The notes under the pieces are model-generated. The model did not search any database and was not told the DNA's origin. It worked only from the letters and a program-made list of their open reading frames with translations. A DNA stretch of 64,000 bases from Rutstroemia sp. NJR-2017a BVV2 (lineage: Eukaryota > Ascomycota > Leotiomycetes > Helotiales > Rutstroemiaceae), in assembly GCA_002946415.1 (NCBI GenBank), contig NJPS01000041.1, positions 124,001 through 188,000 on the forward strand, in the 5' to 3' direction. The translations under genes were made by a program, and so were the position numbers. Below are positions 1 to 13,689 of the stretch, piece by piece; the stretch's first letter is position 1, and every line of letters begins with the position of its first letter.

Positions 1-3000
1 CAGCCTTGCACGCTAGGCTGGATTTAGGCCGGCGAGGGGTGTGGAGACATCTTCTTCCTCGCCGAAGATCCAGGAGACATGATTAAGTGTTGCATGCCAA
101 GTAACTCTAGACAAGTGTCTATTGAATGTGTCGAATCGATGTCCGGATTTGTGGTATATGCGAACAATATCGAGTTCTGGACCATAGGAATTTATATCAC
201 CAGTCTGAAGCAGTATCCGCATGTCGTTGCAACCGTTCTGATAGGAGTTTGTTCTTACGATTCATTACTACGATATATCCCCTTTATAGGACTTATATTT
301 GGATAGGAAGCACTTAGTGTGGCTTTTACGAAGCCGTAATAACCTGATGTTGTCTCGAATGGTTGTTGAGATTGCAGTTCGTAAGGCTTCATGGTTATCT
401 TACTTCTATTCAACAAACCAAGGATTTTGCCAATACTTCCATTGGAAGTAAATCCGCTCTAGTTTGAAGACATCAATATGTCTGTCTACATCATACCTTC
501 TCCATTTAGTGAATGAACAGCCTCTTATCCGAGCGAATTGTCATCCATTCCTCGATTCTTTCTAACCACAAACTGGGATCAGTAGCTTCTTTCCAGCAGT
601 ATAAAACGCTTGCAATCTATCTTATTCTCTCCTTACTCATATTAAAAGACCGAAGTAGTCAACGTTGAATGCTCTGGTGCATATAGTTCAAGCCCCCGGT
701 AGTATCTATTCTCTTTATTCCATAGACACTCGGTCATTTTGCCACATATCCACGGAGGAATGGAATCCTAGATGTGGTTCTGAGGTGCTTTCTGCTGTCA
801 TTCTATCTTTGGCCGTTTATCCGGTTCACTACACTTTGTTGTCACTATCCTCAGCGTTGTCAATCCCAGATGATCATACTCTGAAGTTGACATTTTAATA
901 TTCAAAATACAGCTGAGCTCTCAACACCAGGTCATCTCCGTCAGCCTGCTTGATAATTCCATGGGTATGTCATCACACTCTTTGCTTCGATGAAAATTAC
1001 CTCAGCTTGGGTCTTGTCTGCAGGTCCTTTATCATGCCCGGACAACTTTTTATATCCAAACCCATATCGAGACGGGGGGCTTTCTAGATTCCTTCCCCCG
1101 AGCCTCGATCTCGAGCAGGGATGGTTGGTCATCCGCAGGAGTACTGCACAGCATGCTATCTCATCAGCGGCGACATGTAGGTAGTGAATGAGATGTACTG
1201 CTCAATAACTATCGGTGTATAGTATAAATACCCCTCCTTCTGGGCTATCACTTCTACACAAAACCATTCGGATTACCAATCAGAGAGAGCACGTGGCCTG
1301 CTGATTGATATGCAGTCCGTCCATGGTTCGGTCAGATGTCTTCAGGTTTCTTTGTATTAGGAGAAAATCGCTCTAGTTCAGATCATCGACCGCTGTCGTT
1401 AATGATATTTTGCTGTCGCTGTCAGACATCAATCGTGTTATGCAGGAAATTGGTCATAACTACCGCTATATTGGCTATCAGCTAAATCACTACAAACTTT
1501 CTGGTTGCACAGAGATATCTTCGACCTTGTTTTCTTTCTCCCTGTTGCTTACCTATTTGCTGCATCAAGTTCTCGAGAGAGTCGACTTATTTATACAGTA
1601 AGCAGGCGAAATCCGTTAAATAGAACCCTCAACTACGCTATCCCAAACCAGTCCCTGCCCCACTTCTAAATACTAGATAGATAGATCGGCCAATAGTTTG
1701 AAGTGAATCCATCATTCTCATCAATCTATTCACCAGTCTTTCGACATAGACGGAAGCGAGATTGGGAAGATCAAGTGATATAAAGCCGAATGATATCACT
1801 CATTACACTTCTCTATCATGCGAGCCTACATGAATGCTATCCGCATGTCTTCGTCGAACAATTCTTGGTGAGGCTATAAAGTGAGAAGTGAACTACTCTG
1901 GCATGTTAGATACGTTACTCAAGTTCGTATTGCCGAGTTCAAAGTCCACTGTCATTGCACAGTCATTGTTGTCATCAACTCTTATACCTCCGTCATCCGT
2001 CGTCAGCCTTTCGATTTACAAGTGACACGGTGACAGTCTTCGGCCCCGAATAAAGTCTCTGCCAGTGCCGATCCTCCTTTACATCGCTCAATAGTAAATA
2101 TGCTTTGAGCAACGCTCCCTCCCACACAACATGCAAAATCTTCTACGAACCCTTCTGTAGTCCTGATCCTCCCCCAAATCTCAGAAAGTAGCATTATATA
2201 CCCGGAGCCTCTCCCTAGCTTCAGAACCCATCGCAAAAGAAATAAATTCACTCGTCCCATTAACAGACTGTCCATCAGCAACCTCATCGATAAATACCTC
2301 ACCTAGGACAGACGATTCAACGGGCAGAAAACAATCCCACAAATTCACAATGCCTTCCTCAAGATCCGGGGAGCAAGCGCCCGCTGAGTTCTTATATCTT
2401 TAGCTGAACCGCGTGTAATCTGCAGCGCCGGGTGAGCACAGAGAGAGAGAGAGGTGCGATATATATATATATATATCATCACTTATAAACACTCACTTAC
2501 TGCCATTTACACGAGACTTCCATCGTTGTCATTTCATTCATATGTCATCATCATCAACGACAAAGCCCTTCCTCCACCTAACACCAGCACCACCCATCTT
2601 ATCTCCACAACTCATAACATCTCTCTCCCATTCATCCCCACATCCCATAACATATAATTCCCCTTCTTATCCCCAAACCACGTCCCATACGCAAAGGCAT
2701 GGACGAATCTCTGGTAAATACGGCAGTAGGCTGAAGAGGAAAGGAGTGCAGAGAGAGAATTGAGATTGTTTAAATACTATAATCTTACCTAGAATTGGTT
2801 CCTGAATGGGCAATTCACTGGACTGGTTACGGCCTGAGTTACTTTGTTGCATGTCGCTGTTCTACCATATCAGTGATGGGATCTGCGATGACCCTCTCTT
2901 CCATGCATCGTGTTACTAGTACTAGTGAATCATCCTATCCTCTTCTTCTTGACTCAAGGGTATATAAACTCCCATAAGACCACCATCTGTTTATCAATTC

Positions 3001-6000
3001 CCTAGCCAAGATTTAAACACTCTGCTACAAGGATTAATCTCTTGGTACCTGTCACATTGCGTCGGATTGTTTGGTTTGTGCGTTAATCAAGAGATCATAT
3101 AACACATGTATTTTTGTTTTCTAGAAAGATGCCGTCATCGTTGTCGTTGCCATCGTGTCGTTGACATTCTCGTTGTCGTTACCATCATTAATTGTCATCA
3201 CCAAACCGTCACCACTACCATCATCAACTCCTCTCCAGTATAATGGAAAACGAGGAGATCCTAGATGGTTTCGCTTCCATAGGAGTCGAATGTTATAAGT
3301 AGATGGACACGACACCGAATACAAGGTATAGAAAGCTATTCTCGTCATAACTAACTCTAAGTAATCACTTTGATTTCGGCGAAATAGAAGTAGCAAGACA
3401 GCAGGAGCAAAAACGACAGTGAAAATGAAGAAACGACAGCAGTACTTACTGCTACAGTACTTAATGTCATTTCCCTTTCCTCTTGTTCCAATTCTTTCTC
3501 CTGCCTTGCCGGCTTCAACGCCCAATTATCGTCTTTGACAGTTTCTGCGTATTCTCTGTGTCGCTATCTACGCCAACCTTCCTCCCTCCATCCCTCAAGG
3601 TTCGTTCCTGCGACTGGCTGTGTGTCTTCAAGTCTGCGTTTCTATTAGATTCTGAAAGAAAGGAGAGATATATATAGGAAAAGTAGGGAGACCGAGATAG
3701 GAATCACAGGATTCTTCCTATGTAGCGCGTGAATGGAGCTAGGAATCACGAGGTGGATTGGGTGGATGGTGAATAGAAATTACGTGTATGTGGTTAAGAG
3801 GGCAGAGGAGCTTGAGTATGAGTGAATGAGAACGGGATGCGGTTGAGAATGGGGATAGGTAAGATATATAAACCCCCCCGAAACCTCTCAAAGATTCTCC
3901 AATAAGCGCTGCGAATGAAAAAAGAAGATGCGTAAATCTGTGGAAAGAAGATATCTAGTTCTTTCAAAAGTGCTTTAGGATAGTTTGAGTCATTGTGATA
4001 GGAGAGCAGAGGGGTGCCTAGAGCTACTTCATGGCAGTTATATGTGTGGGGTAGGAATGGCAATGAGTGATAGCGATGACAATGAAAGCAGAATTATTAC
4101 TAGCTGTGACGAATGCGATATAAGTGACGGTGAGAGTGAAGGTTGCCTACCGCGATACTTCTAGAATGGCAACAAAAGCAGTGTTTAAGAAGAGTCATCG
4201 AAAACAGTCCATCCCGTTCTAGACACAACCCTATTCTCTCCCTCCATGACCTTAGAATCCATCTCTCCTCTCCTTCATTAGCAAACCGATTGCCTAGATA
4301 AAAACACTCGCCCCATTCCCAGCTCCTCACTTCTCCCACACCATCCCAAACCCCAAGGTCAAGAATCCCCCAAACTAATCAGCCATCTCAATCTCAATCC
4401 CGCACCTAATCTTCCCGCACTAATATAGCGGGGTCAGGATCGAATCTGCGAATCCTTACGGCATCCTACTGTGATCCATCATTTATCAATCGCGAAATAT
4501 CTGTTTCCTTCAGCCATCACTAGGCCCCTTTCATTACAGTCCAGACCTCCCCTCGCAATCCAGAACATCATAATTTTACCAAAGGAATACCTGCCCGGAT
4601 GTGCTCTCGATCCACGTGCAGCCCGCGAGGATCTGAGACAAGTGTGACGAATCCCATGCACACATACAGTAACACAGTACCATGAACGACAGCATATCTT
4701 ATCCTATCACAAACAAACAGACGGGAAATACCCGACTACACCATAAGGATTCGACATACAGTAGGAATAAAAAGGAAGAAGCGAGTCTACCTACCTACCG
4801 GATACGGTGGTTATACGACATCTGACAAAACACGGTACTCGCGAACACAGCATGTACCGCGAAGTTTGCCGGCAGCTCTCTCCACTAGAAGAAAGCACCG
4901 ACTGAAACGTTTTTGTTTGGACTTCCTTCCTTCATAACAGTACTTTGTATATTTCTAGAGACCCATATGAGAGACAGTCCGAAGATCTGGAGAAACGTGA
5001 TCCGCTCTTAACAGTAGCGAGCAATTTCCGGGCGATGATTCAGATCATAGAGGCCTAACTCCCCACTTTCGTTTCAAGGTACTTGTATGAAATAACGTTA
5101 AGCTTCTGGAAAATATATTGCTGAACTGAAATTTCTGGAAACAATCAAGTTGTAGAAGGATGCCCTAACTTCAGCGACGACAGCGACAGTGAAAGTGACG
5201 CATGATGAATCACGAAGTAAACACTCTGCACAAAAGCCTAACTTTTGAGTTCGTGATCGATTGAACAGGAGTGGGCCTAATTCTCCACGAGTTCGCATAC
5301 CAGAATGTGATGTGCGGTCAAGCGTGGGTCCACCATGAATGACGCTGCTACGCTGTTCAATCAAATAAAGAGTTGCGCGCTCCAAAAACGACAATTCATC
5401 CGTGAGTGACTACGCAAACGACAATGAGATTTAATATGTTTTATATTGGATGCTGTGGTAAATATAGTATGTGTTCTCCGTAATCATTTCCGCTTATCGC
5501 TGGGGAGGGCGCTTGATAGGGATGGTAAGACAAATGGAGAAAAATCCTCAGATTTGCGGCGAGAAGAAAGAAGAGGAAGATCGTATCGTTCATCCAGTGT
5601 CGGAAAGACGGTGTGATGGAAATGTCCAAGCCGACATGTTCGGTACCATGGCCTGCCTCCTGGGCTGTGGTCTGACGAGTAAGATGTAAGAGGCGCGCCC
5701 TTGCAGGAAGTACGTACCTGGCTATCTCTGAGGCAATGCAAGAAATGTTGAGACTCGAGCTGCTGACGTGAGAAGACGACTTCGGATGTGGAGAGCAAGA
5801 TCGGAGTCGATGGCGAAGGGAAAGGGCCAAGGTAAGACACCCGATGCCGTCCGTCCCTTACATCATTACATCTGATTCACGCACCTCACCAATGATGCTT
5901 CAGAATGGCGTAAATTCTCATAGACGACGCTTCTTCCGCAAAGTCCAGATGGACGTTCGAGAAGTGTTTAAGCCGAGCACAGTCTAGCGCGTGATACGCC

Positions 6001-8925
6001 GCATTGAAGCGAATTTGGCAGTGTTCAATCTGAAACATGGAAGAGAAATTATCTCCCGGGACCGACGAAAGGGGAGTGGGAGTATGCAAGGGGCAGGACT
6101 TGAGAAGGGGCAAGAGTGGGGAAACGGAGAAACATGAAAGAGGATTTCCTGGATTTGGCGAGGTGATAAGGTTAAGTAAATGAGTGTCTCTGATATTGTC
6201 GTGCTCGTCGTGAGGTTATCGTGAGTTCCCAGAGCGATACGATTGTAGGTTGGACGGAAGATGGAAAGAATGGATTTTCATGTATGTGAAAGGCATGTAA
6301 GATCTTGCGTGGTTAGGAGTTTTGTCATTTGATCGCCCTGGATATGAAGCAACGTCTTCTCGTCTCAACTTCTCCTCGGCCGTTGCAGAGCTAAAACAAG
6401 AAGTCCGGAATATCTCCACCGAAAGGCTGGGACCTGGAAATAGGGTGCGGTGATACAGGAACATCGTGGTAGGCTGCCGGTTGCTGGTTGCTGGTTGCTG
6501 GCTGCTGGCTGCTGTCCCCCTAAGATAATGTCGGAGGATAAGAAAAGAAGGGTTTAAGGACAGGAGGAAGCTATTGCCTGCTTGCTGCATGAGAGTATGA
6601 ATCAGCATTTAAAAGAGGCACGACTTTTTCTGCTCGTGCTGCCGTACTCGTAAAAACCTCACACAGCCACCGCAAAACGCAGTCATCGATTTCCCAGCTG
6701 GGACGACCGCAACGAATGAGAGCGTGCGAAGACTTAGGCTGCTTTTGCGCAACCAATGGGATCATCGTAAATATATGCTTGATTAGACATCCTGAGCCAA
6801 TGAGCTGCGGGCTTTGGGCTTTGACTACAACTACGACATAACTAAACCCAGCAGCTTAACGAGGTCGTACTGTACCTTTCGTTCTCGTAGAGAATTACTG
6901 CGGTACGGTAGCATCCCAGCACAATGTCGTGTGGCTCGCAAGGACCTCGAGGTCGTGAATGCGGCCTAGTAGTATTCCGCATTCGAGTAAACATGCAAAC
7001 AAACTCACACACCTCCACCCTTCCACCCTTCCACCCTCCACCCATCCATCCACCCACACACACCACACCCACTCACCCCCAATCTGAGTATCCCGACCAC
7101 GGCCCCATGCCATGCCCCTCTAACGTTTCCACTTAAGCAGCACTATGGGCTTTTCTTTTTTTGTCCCTTACCAGTTTGGCCCATCACCACGCATAAGCAG
7201 GGGACGTGATGCCAGAGCAATGCCAGATATCGTATGGCGAACGATGAAAACCTTGTCGCATCATCATGCATCCTGGTCAGAGACCTTCAGGCTTCCGGGG
7301 TCCCAGGAACCTGTCCAGATTGAAGGCCCTTTGACCCTTCTGCAAGATTTCATGCCTCTCCCAGTTCCAGTTCGATTCGAGTCGGATAGAGTACCTTGAA
7401 GCCTGCAATGTACATACTTCCTACCGGTACGAAGTAGCGATACCCTTTAATACGAAAATACAACGCACAATCCAAGGGTGTTGATCAGCCCATAGCGAAA
7501 AAAGGTGTGTGGTTCGAGAAGAAAAGATCCTTCCTTCGTCGAAGGTACCTTCCTCTGCCTGTGCCGAAATCCTATCGTTCCATTTTCTTTCTCTACCGGC
7601 CGGCCATTCAACCCGACGTCCACTTGCCATTTATCACGCCTAGACTCTGCCGTTGAGAACTTTCTTTCACTTCCCAGCCCAAGCAAGCTTTACGCTTCAT
7701 CATTGCTTGATCGACGAACGAGCTCGAGGCTCAATTTTTTTTGGTTTTTGGATATTGTAGTTGGGTGATAGGATCCCGGATCTGAAACGACGAAATTCAC
7801 CACAACGCCAGCTTCGAAAGCTTCCTCGATATCGCACCCCAACGCAGGCATACAGCCCTCCACATATCTTCGAGAGACGGGATTCTCTCAGAATAAGCAG
7901 GTCAAAAAAGACAAACGTTTGGAATAAGAGAAGGGGCTTCATACATTTCGGAATTTCTTTCTTGGATATACATACTTGTCCGCGGGGGCAAAAGAGGGCG
8001 AACGAGCAGGGAACCTTCAGAGCGCATGAAAGATCCTCACAGCCTTCCGAAACAGTAAATGTATGTGAGTGATTTCAGCATCTTCGACGACTTCCTCAAA
8101 GCTTCTACATTGGGGAATTTTCGGCCTTGCCATTCCGCTGCCATGCTTAGCTGAAGGGGATGACCCATCCTGAAATCAACCTTCCGAATGGCAGCTGAGG
8201 CACAGCATTCATTTGTGGTTTCGCATTGCGCTTGTCTTGAAGTCGATGATGAGAGTATCGTGTGTTCTACCCTAAGACCTCTTCTATCCTCTCAGTCATT
8301 CGCCACGAGCACATTCTTACTTTTTTCTTCCATTGAGTTGAGCGCAGGTCGTCATTCATGTTGTCGCTGGCGAAAGTTTACTAATTTTGTTTGCATAGTT
8401 CACTTGCAGTATTTGCCACGGCGCATCCTCGCTATCGTCATACCGTTGATTGGGTTATTCAATTCACTACGGCAGGACTTGATTCGACGTTGACATGCGA
8501 AAGTGTTTCGTCAGTACAACAGACCTGTGATTCTTGTTCGTTCTTTCAATCGGCTCCTAGTGACCGAAATTACGCTCTTTAGCAATTTTTACTATTCTTC
8601 CCTCCAACACACGCAATTTATTTCACCTTTATACTTTCATTTTCGATTCGATACCCATTTCGTCGCTGGTTTTAAATTATTCGGTTCTGTGGAGCATATA
8701 CGAGGACGAGCATTGCCGTACTTTTGTGGAAGGATTCATTAGCAGCAAGAAGAGCCGTACAGCTGTAAACGACATATAATTATTTTTGGAAGACCGGCTC
8801 CATGCAGATATCCGCGCAATAACAAACCGCAGGAGACGATTACTTTGGATGTTGGTTCGATTTTGCGAACATTAAATATCACTTACCTCTCTATATATTG
8901 GTAAGACGCAGTAATATCTCCCGCA
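1..8925. other. Long stretch with no recognised gene
   Basis: I see no convincing gene here on either strand. Open frames are short (all under about 135 codons), mutually overlapping and without family motifs. Simple sequence is frequent: (GA)n then (AT)n around 2439-2477, GGTTGCT-type repeats near 6478-6515, and a C-rich CCACCC/CCATCC tract at about 7010-7080. The last kilobase before 8926 is probably the promoter and leader of the EGF-like gene. A spliced gene made of small exons or a non-coding RNA cannot be excluded. Confidence 0.55.
2439..2477. repeat. (GA)n followed by (AT)n microsatellite
   Basis: A GA dinucleotide run is followed directly by about ten AT units, read directly from the sequence. 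It lies in a gene-free region and has no assigned function. Confidence 0.8.
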
Positions 8926-11617
8926 ATGAGTCAACAGCAGTGGCCTACGGCCAAAAGGTCTGGGTCTGTGAAGAGAGCAAGAGAGAGGGCTGCAGCAGGA
9001 GTACCACCACAAGAACCATTCGATCCTTCATCACCAATAAACCCGCCGAAATCACGACCCCAAGGACCATCATCCAAGGCTGGACAAAGTGCTATTGGAA
9101 TGGCAATTTCACGTCCTACACAGGTAGCGCAATGGCCTTTAATGGGATCAACAGACAACAATCCAGATGTTCAACAGTTCCAGCCTCCTGCTAACCGTGG
9201 CCCTCCCCCGCAGCGACCCCCGCGACCTAGCCATGTCCCCTCGATGCTTGATGCTTCTAGAATTCAAGATCCCACACCAAGCTTTCAATACCGACCGCAG
9301 GGTCCTCCGCAGCCGCAAAACCTATATCCTCCACCACAACAATTTCGTAGTCGAAACCAAGACGACGACTATGAGTTATCATCACCATCATCACAGTCAC
9401 CGATGACACCCTCATCGCGTCCATCAACAATCTCTTCCGTCGGAACAATACCAGACTTTCCTGTCCCTATGCCTGCTGTTCCTGCAGCAAGGAAAAGTGC
9501 TAACATAGGACCGCCGCCGACTTCAAGAAGAGGTGCATCGTCATATTACTCCCAGGTATCTTTTGTTTCGCCGATTCCAGAATTATCAGAGAGTGGGAGA
9601 ACGCATCCTGGGTCACACAGTTCATATGCATCAAGCGCGGCGATACCTTCAAGTTGGGGGCCAGAATCTCCTGGGTACCGATCTGACGATTATGATGATT
9701 ACGAAGACGACAGGAGGTTTGACGCGGTGTCGGAAGGACGGGAATCCAGGGGATCTGATGACACTGAAGATCGAGGACTGATCAGAAGTGCCAGCGTTGG
9801 AAAACGAGCAAGGCCATCCATGATCACCACAAGATCGTCTGGGCAAATCGATCCAGCGCGGTTAGCAGCTACTCCTAATGCTATGCCAACAGGTGCGACA
9901 AGAAAGGGACCATCGCCTTTGCAAAACACACTTAGTCCAGTGGAAGCTCAACGTATGACGACATGGCCTAAGAACCCTAATTCACCTTTGGCAAGCGGCA
10001 CAGGTCTCATCGACCCAACCCCATCCACGTCCGAGGAATCTGTTCCAACTATTACTACAGCCATGCAAAAAGGCACAGCTCGCGATCCAATGCCGACACC
10101 TACTGCTATACTTGGAGCATATCAAGCAGCCGCCTCATTACCTAGTGAGATGGCTAGGGCAAGATCGCCTTTGGCTAACGAAGGAGGAGGGCGCTTCAGT
10201 CGGTTATCAGCAATTCGAAGACCGCCACGTCTCAACATTGATGCCGTAAGAGAGGCTGAAGCAAGAGGTAGTTTGACCAGTTTGCCAGATCTGATTAAGA
10301 GAGCAACCAGATTAGCTGCAATGATGGATCGTGGCAAGAGGCCTGGGAGTAGAATGGGTTTGGGTGATTTCCCAGATGAAAATGACTTCCCTTCGGAGAA
10401 AGAGCTAGAGTGTAGGTCTTCACAACTCCTCTTTAACATGAAATTACTAACGTAGCATAGATGCTGCTGATGCGAAACGAGGTTCTACACTTTCTGGCAT
10501 GCTCTCAGCTTTTCCTCCTCCAGGTCTTGGGACACCTACTCGCGAATCTCCACGACCTCCGTCGGCTTGGCCAACCTACGAAGGAGATGACACCAAAGGT
10601 GGTGAACAGGGAGCAAAGAGACAACGCAAATGCTGTGGCCTTCCTTGCTGGGGGTTTCTTGTCGTTTTTATACTTTTACTCATAATAATCGCGGCGGCTG
10701 TCGTCGTACCTCTTAAATTTCTTGTAATTGACAAACCCGCCAGCAAAACTCAAGCATCCGTCTCTCCCATCCAAGCTTGCGCTCAGGACCTTTCTACCAC
10801 CTGTCAAAACGGCGGAACCTCCTTCCTCGACAATGGATCTTGCGCCTGTATATGTACGAATGGTTTCACCGGAGCTACATGTACAGTTGCAGCATCGACC
10901 GGTTGCACCACAACCACCCTTTCGAGCGGCACCGCAAATGTCACACTCGGTGATGCCATCCCGCGACTTATCGCAGACGCACAATCTAATTTCTCCATCC
11001 CCCTAACCGAAAACACCATCCTCGCCCGCTTCAACAGCGCAAATCTCAGCTGTTCGTCGGAGAACTCGCTCGTCACATTCGATGGCTCGGACGACAGAAA
11101 GGGAAACGCTAATGATGAAGTCGTCTCTTCCGCAGCTAATAAAATGAAGAGAAACCCAGACCCTACCACCACCACCCTCGAAGAACGCGGAATCGCCACC
11201 CCCGACTCTACATTCCTCTCCACCAATATCCTCTCCTCGACCGCACAAGCTACATCAACATCCACCCCCGCCTCCTCACAATCTCAATCCCCCTCTCCCA
11301 CCGCCTCCCCAACCAAAACCTCCACCGCCTCAGCCACCATGACGACCTCGACCATCAACCCAACGGGTGTGTTTGTGGTAACAGAAGAAGTCCTGGATTT
11401 TGCCCGCGTGACGGTGCTGTTTATTCTCCAGGAGGAAGCGCTCGATAGCGCGATTACGGCGCAAAGCTACCTGCAGAAGTTCTTTAGTCAGCAGAGTTTT
11501 GAAAATTTGGCGGCGCTGAATGTTAGTATGGGGGCGGGGAATTCGGTGAATTTGGTGGAGGGGAGGGTGGTTTTGGGGAATGGGACAGTGGTGGGGGGAG
11601 GGTTGGGGGGGAGGTGA
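8926..11617 (+). CDS. Single-pass membrane protein with EGF-like domain
   Basis: Two exons, 8926-10411 and 10461-11617, give 880 aa. The 49-nt intron has a GTAGGT donor, a TACTAAC branch point and a TAG acceptor, and the frame is kept across it. The first about 495 residues are Pro/Ser/Gln-rich and look disordered, with acidic patches. A basic, Cys-containing stretch (KRQRKCCG) is followed by one strongly hydrophobic helix near residues 557-585. After it comes a six-cysteine EGF-like module at about 602-636 (CQNGGT and CTNGFTGATC are visible). The remainder is Ser/Thr-rich and probably O-glycosylated. The charge pattern suggests a cytoplasmic N-terminus and an outside C-terminus. Possible roles are adhesion or cell-wall sensing, which is inference. 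No named orthologue is assigned. The start is the first ATG of a long open frame. Confidence 0.82.
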
Positions 11618-12627
11618 GTGAGGGAGAGGGGGGAGGGTTGGAATGGGTGAGAATCGGAAGAATGAAGGATGTAATTTGGTGGGGTGTGCTGGGATTGTTT
11701 GAGTAGGAAATGGGAAGATGGATTGGAATGATTGGAATGACCTTTTTCTGTATATCAATTGTAGTTATTAGTAAGTTTGGTGGGGCTGGACAAGAGAAGA
11801 AAAGAGAAGAGAAAAGAGAGGTGGAGAGAAAATGGGGGATGGGGATGAATAGGTAGACTTAATTGTATATAGGATTGAAAGAAAGAACTATCCTTTTCTC
11901 TTTATAGGATATTTTTTGGCTGAGTGATTGGGTGAGTAAGTGAGTGAAGAAGGGAGGGAGAACGGAGGGTGTGGTTGTGCGTGTATAGCTGTTATGAAGT
12001 ATGTACGGAGTGAAGTATATATAACATTTAAATAGAAAGTAGTATGGAGGAAAGAAGTCGAGCGGAGAACTTAGAGGTAAGGAAAGTTACAGCGAGGGCT
12101 GGGCTGTGTGGGGGGGGGGGTCTAAATATTGGGTTATTGGGGAGTCTGTAGATGGTTGTGTGTACACGAGAAAGAGATAATGCTGTACTGTATCAGCTGT
12201 GTCTGGATCTCGTTGAGCGAGCTGGTAATCGAACTTAAGTACACGAAGGTCTTGGTCCTGGTATGGTATAACCCAGTGAGGGTCGAAGTTTGCAGTGAAT
12301 GCGAGCTCGGGTATGTGGGAGTTGGGTGGAGGGCGGACGGAAATCATGTGGTGCTGTGAAAAGACTCGGTGAATAGAAGTGCGGCTTCATAGGTGGTCTA
12401 CAGATCAGATCAGTACAACGAGCGTGTACGTACTTGGGATATATATTATAGACCTGCTAGCTCGAGCGAGTTGGTTGCACCCGATTGCTGGAGCAATTCG
12501 TGGATGGTGTTCAATTGTGGAGCTTGGATGATGAGTTTACTTTTGGATACGCAAAATTCAGATGTTTATTGTTCTGTTTCCTTTTCCTCTATCAAAAGTT
12601 TATCAGACAGGCTTTTATCCACTACTT
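11618..12627. other. Convergent intergenic region
   Basis: This stretch lies between the 3' ends of two convergent genes. The plus strand is purine-rich (GGGAGG and GAAAGA tracts), and there is a run of eleven G at 12110-12120. I see no coding evidence. Terminators and 3' UTRs of both neighbours probably lie here. Confidence 0.6.
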
Positions 12628-13689
12628 TCACATCCCTTTTACCTGTACTCCCCGTCGCGTCTCCCCACAATACTCGCAATCCGCACGCGCCTGCTTTTCC
12701 AAGTCTAAGAGGTCGGCTTCTAATGTATCTATTACCGGCATACATCCCGAACTGACTGGTTGGCTTGATGGAGAGGATGCATAGGACGGCGTGCCTCCGC
12801 ATTGGGCACAGGCTGCACACGCGCGTTTTTCGAGTCGCGCGATGTCGGCTTCGAGTTCGTCTAGGACGCGGATGGATGGAGCTGTGGCTGGGATGGGGGT
12901 CAAGGCCTTCAGGTCGGCGGATATTTGTCTGACTATGGAGGAATATGTTATTTGACTGTCCCATTTATCACGCGTTTTGGAATCGTCGCGGGTGGTTTCC
13001 ATTTCCGCCGGCTTCGAAACCGTCCTCGTTTGTCCAGATGTTGTAGAGTAGGCAGGATCGTAGGTCTTAGGCTTTATCTCGTGACTATCGATGCCGAGAT
13101 GTTTCAGGGCTTGGTCTAACAAGGCGATGTCGGCAGGTGAGCCCCTGAATACGATAGTGTGGCATTCTCGATCGTTGGTGGCAGTAGAGAAACTTCTAGC
13201 GATGGTTGATGAAGAAAATAATCCGGTGAAGTTTGCGAACCAAGATATTATCCAATTGGTAGTTGGCCACGCTGACGTGGATATGTCGATGTTGTGCAGG
13301 TTCTTTGTGTCGACTGCTGATGATTGGCATTTCCCGGAAGATTCTTGACTAGTGCTAGAGTTTGTTGTGATGGTTCTGGATGGAAGACGTTGTTTGCCTG
13401 CTTTTTTGCTAGACTTGGAGGTGGGATTGTTATAGGAGTCCTTTACCATATTGACTGCTACGAAAATGAAAATAGCCATAATGATACCAATAAGAATAGT
13501 AGGTATATCAATGCATGCGGCGATTGCCAACGCCGACAATTCAGGTTCGACACAGTCGCAACTAACTGTAATTTTCGAGATTGGCAATGAAGCATTGTTG
13601 ATAGAAGAGTTGGAACCGTTGAGGAGAGATGCGTATTTAAGAATTGCATCGGATAATGTACGATTGAGGTCGATGATATTTAATGACAT
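12628..13689 (-). CDS. Orphan single-pass membrane protein with duplicated CxxCG motif
   Basis: An uninterrupted 353-aa frame starts at an ATG at 13689. I do not recognise the family. A short N-terminal region with several possible N-glycosylation sites (NRT, NGS, NSS, NAS) precedes one hydrophobic segment at about residues 51-80, followed by KDS and a Ser/Thr/Lys-rich stretch. This predicts one membrane span with a long C-terminal tail. Near the C-terminus a motif occurs twice, about 45 residues apart: L-E-A-D-x4-LEK-x-A, then CAQCGGT in one copy and CEYCGET in the other. The paired CxxC could bind zinc or form disulfides, which is inference. A short glycine-free hydrophobic core suggests an integral membrane span rather than a signal peptide. 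There are no introns. Confidence 0.6.
   Translation of the reverse strand: MSLNIIDLNRTLSDAILKYASLLNGSNSSINNASLPISKITVSCDCVEPELSALAIAACIDIPTILIGIIMAIFIFVAVNMVKDSYNNPTSKSSKKAGKQRLPSRTITTNSSTSQESSGKCQSSAVDTKNLHNIDISTSAWPTTNWIISWFANFTGLFSSSTIARSFSTATNDRECHTIVFRGSPADIALLDQALKHLGIDSHEIKPKTYDPAYSTTSGQTRTVSKPAEMETTRDDSKTRDKWDSQITYSSIVRQISADLKALTPIPATAPSIRVLDELEADIARLEKRACAACAQCGGTPSYASSPSSQPVSSGCMPVIDTLEADLLDLEKQARADCEYCGETRRGVQVKGM

Noticed and set aside
3121..3525. 134-aa minus-strand frame
   Set aside because: C-terminal part is translated simple repeat (Asn/Asp/Thr) and no family is recognised.
5441..5830. 129-aa minus-strand frame
   Set aside because: No motif; two overlapping frames of similar length exist at the same place, so coding use cannot be supported.
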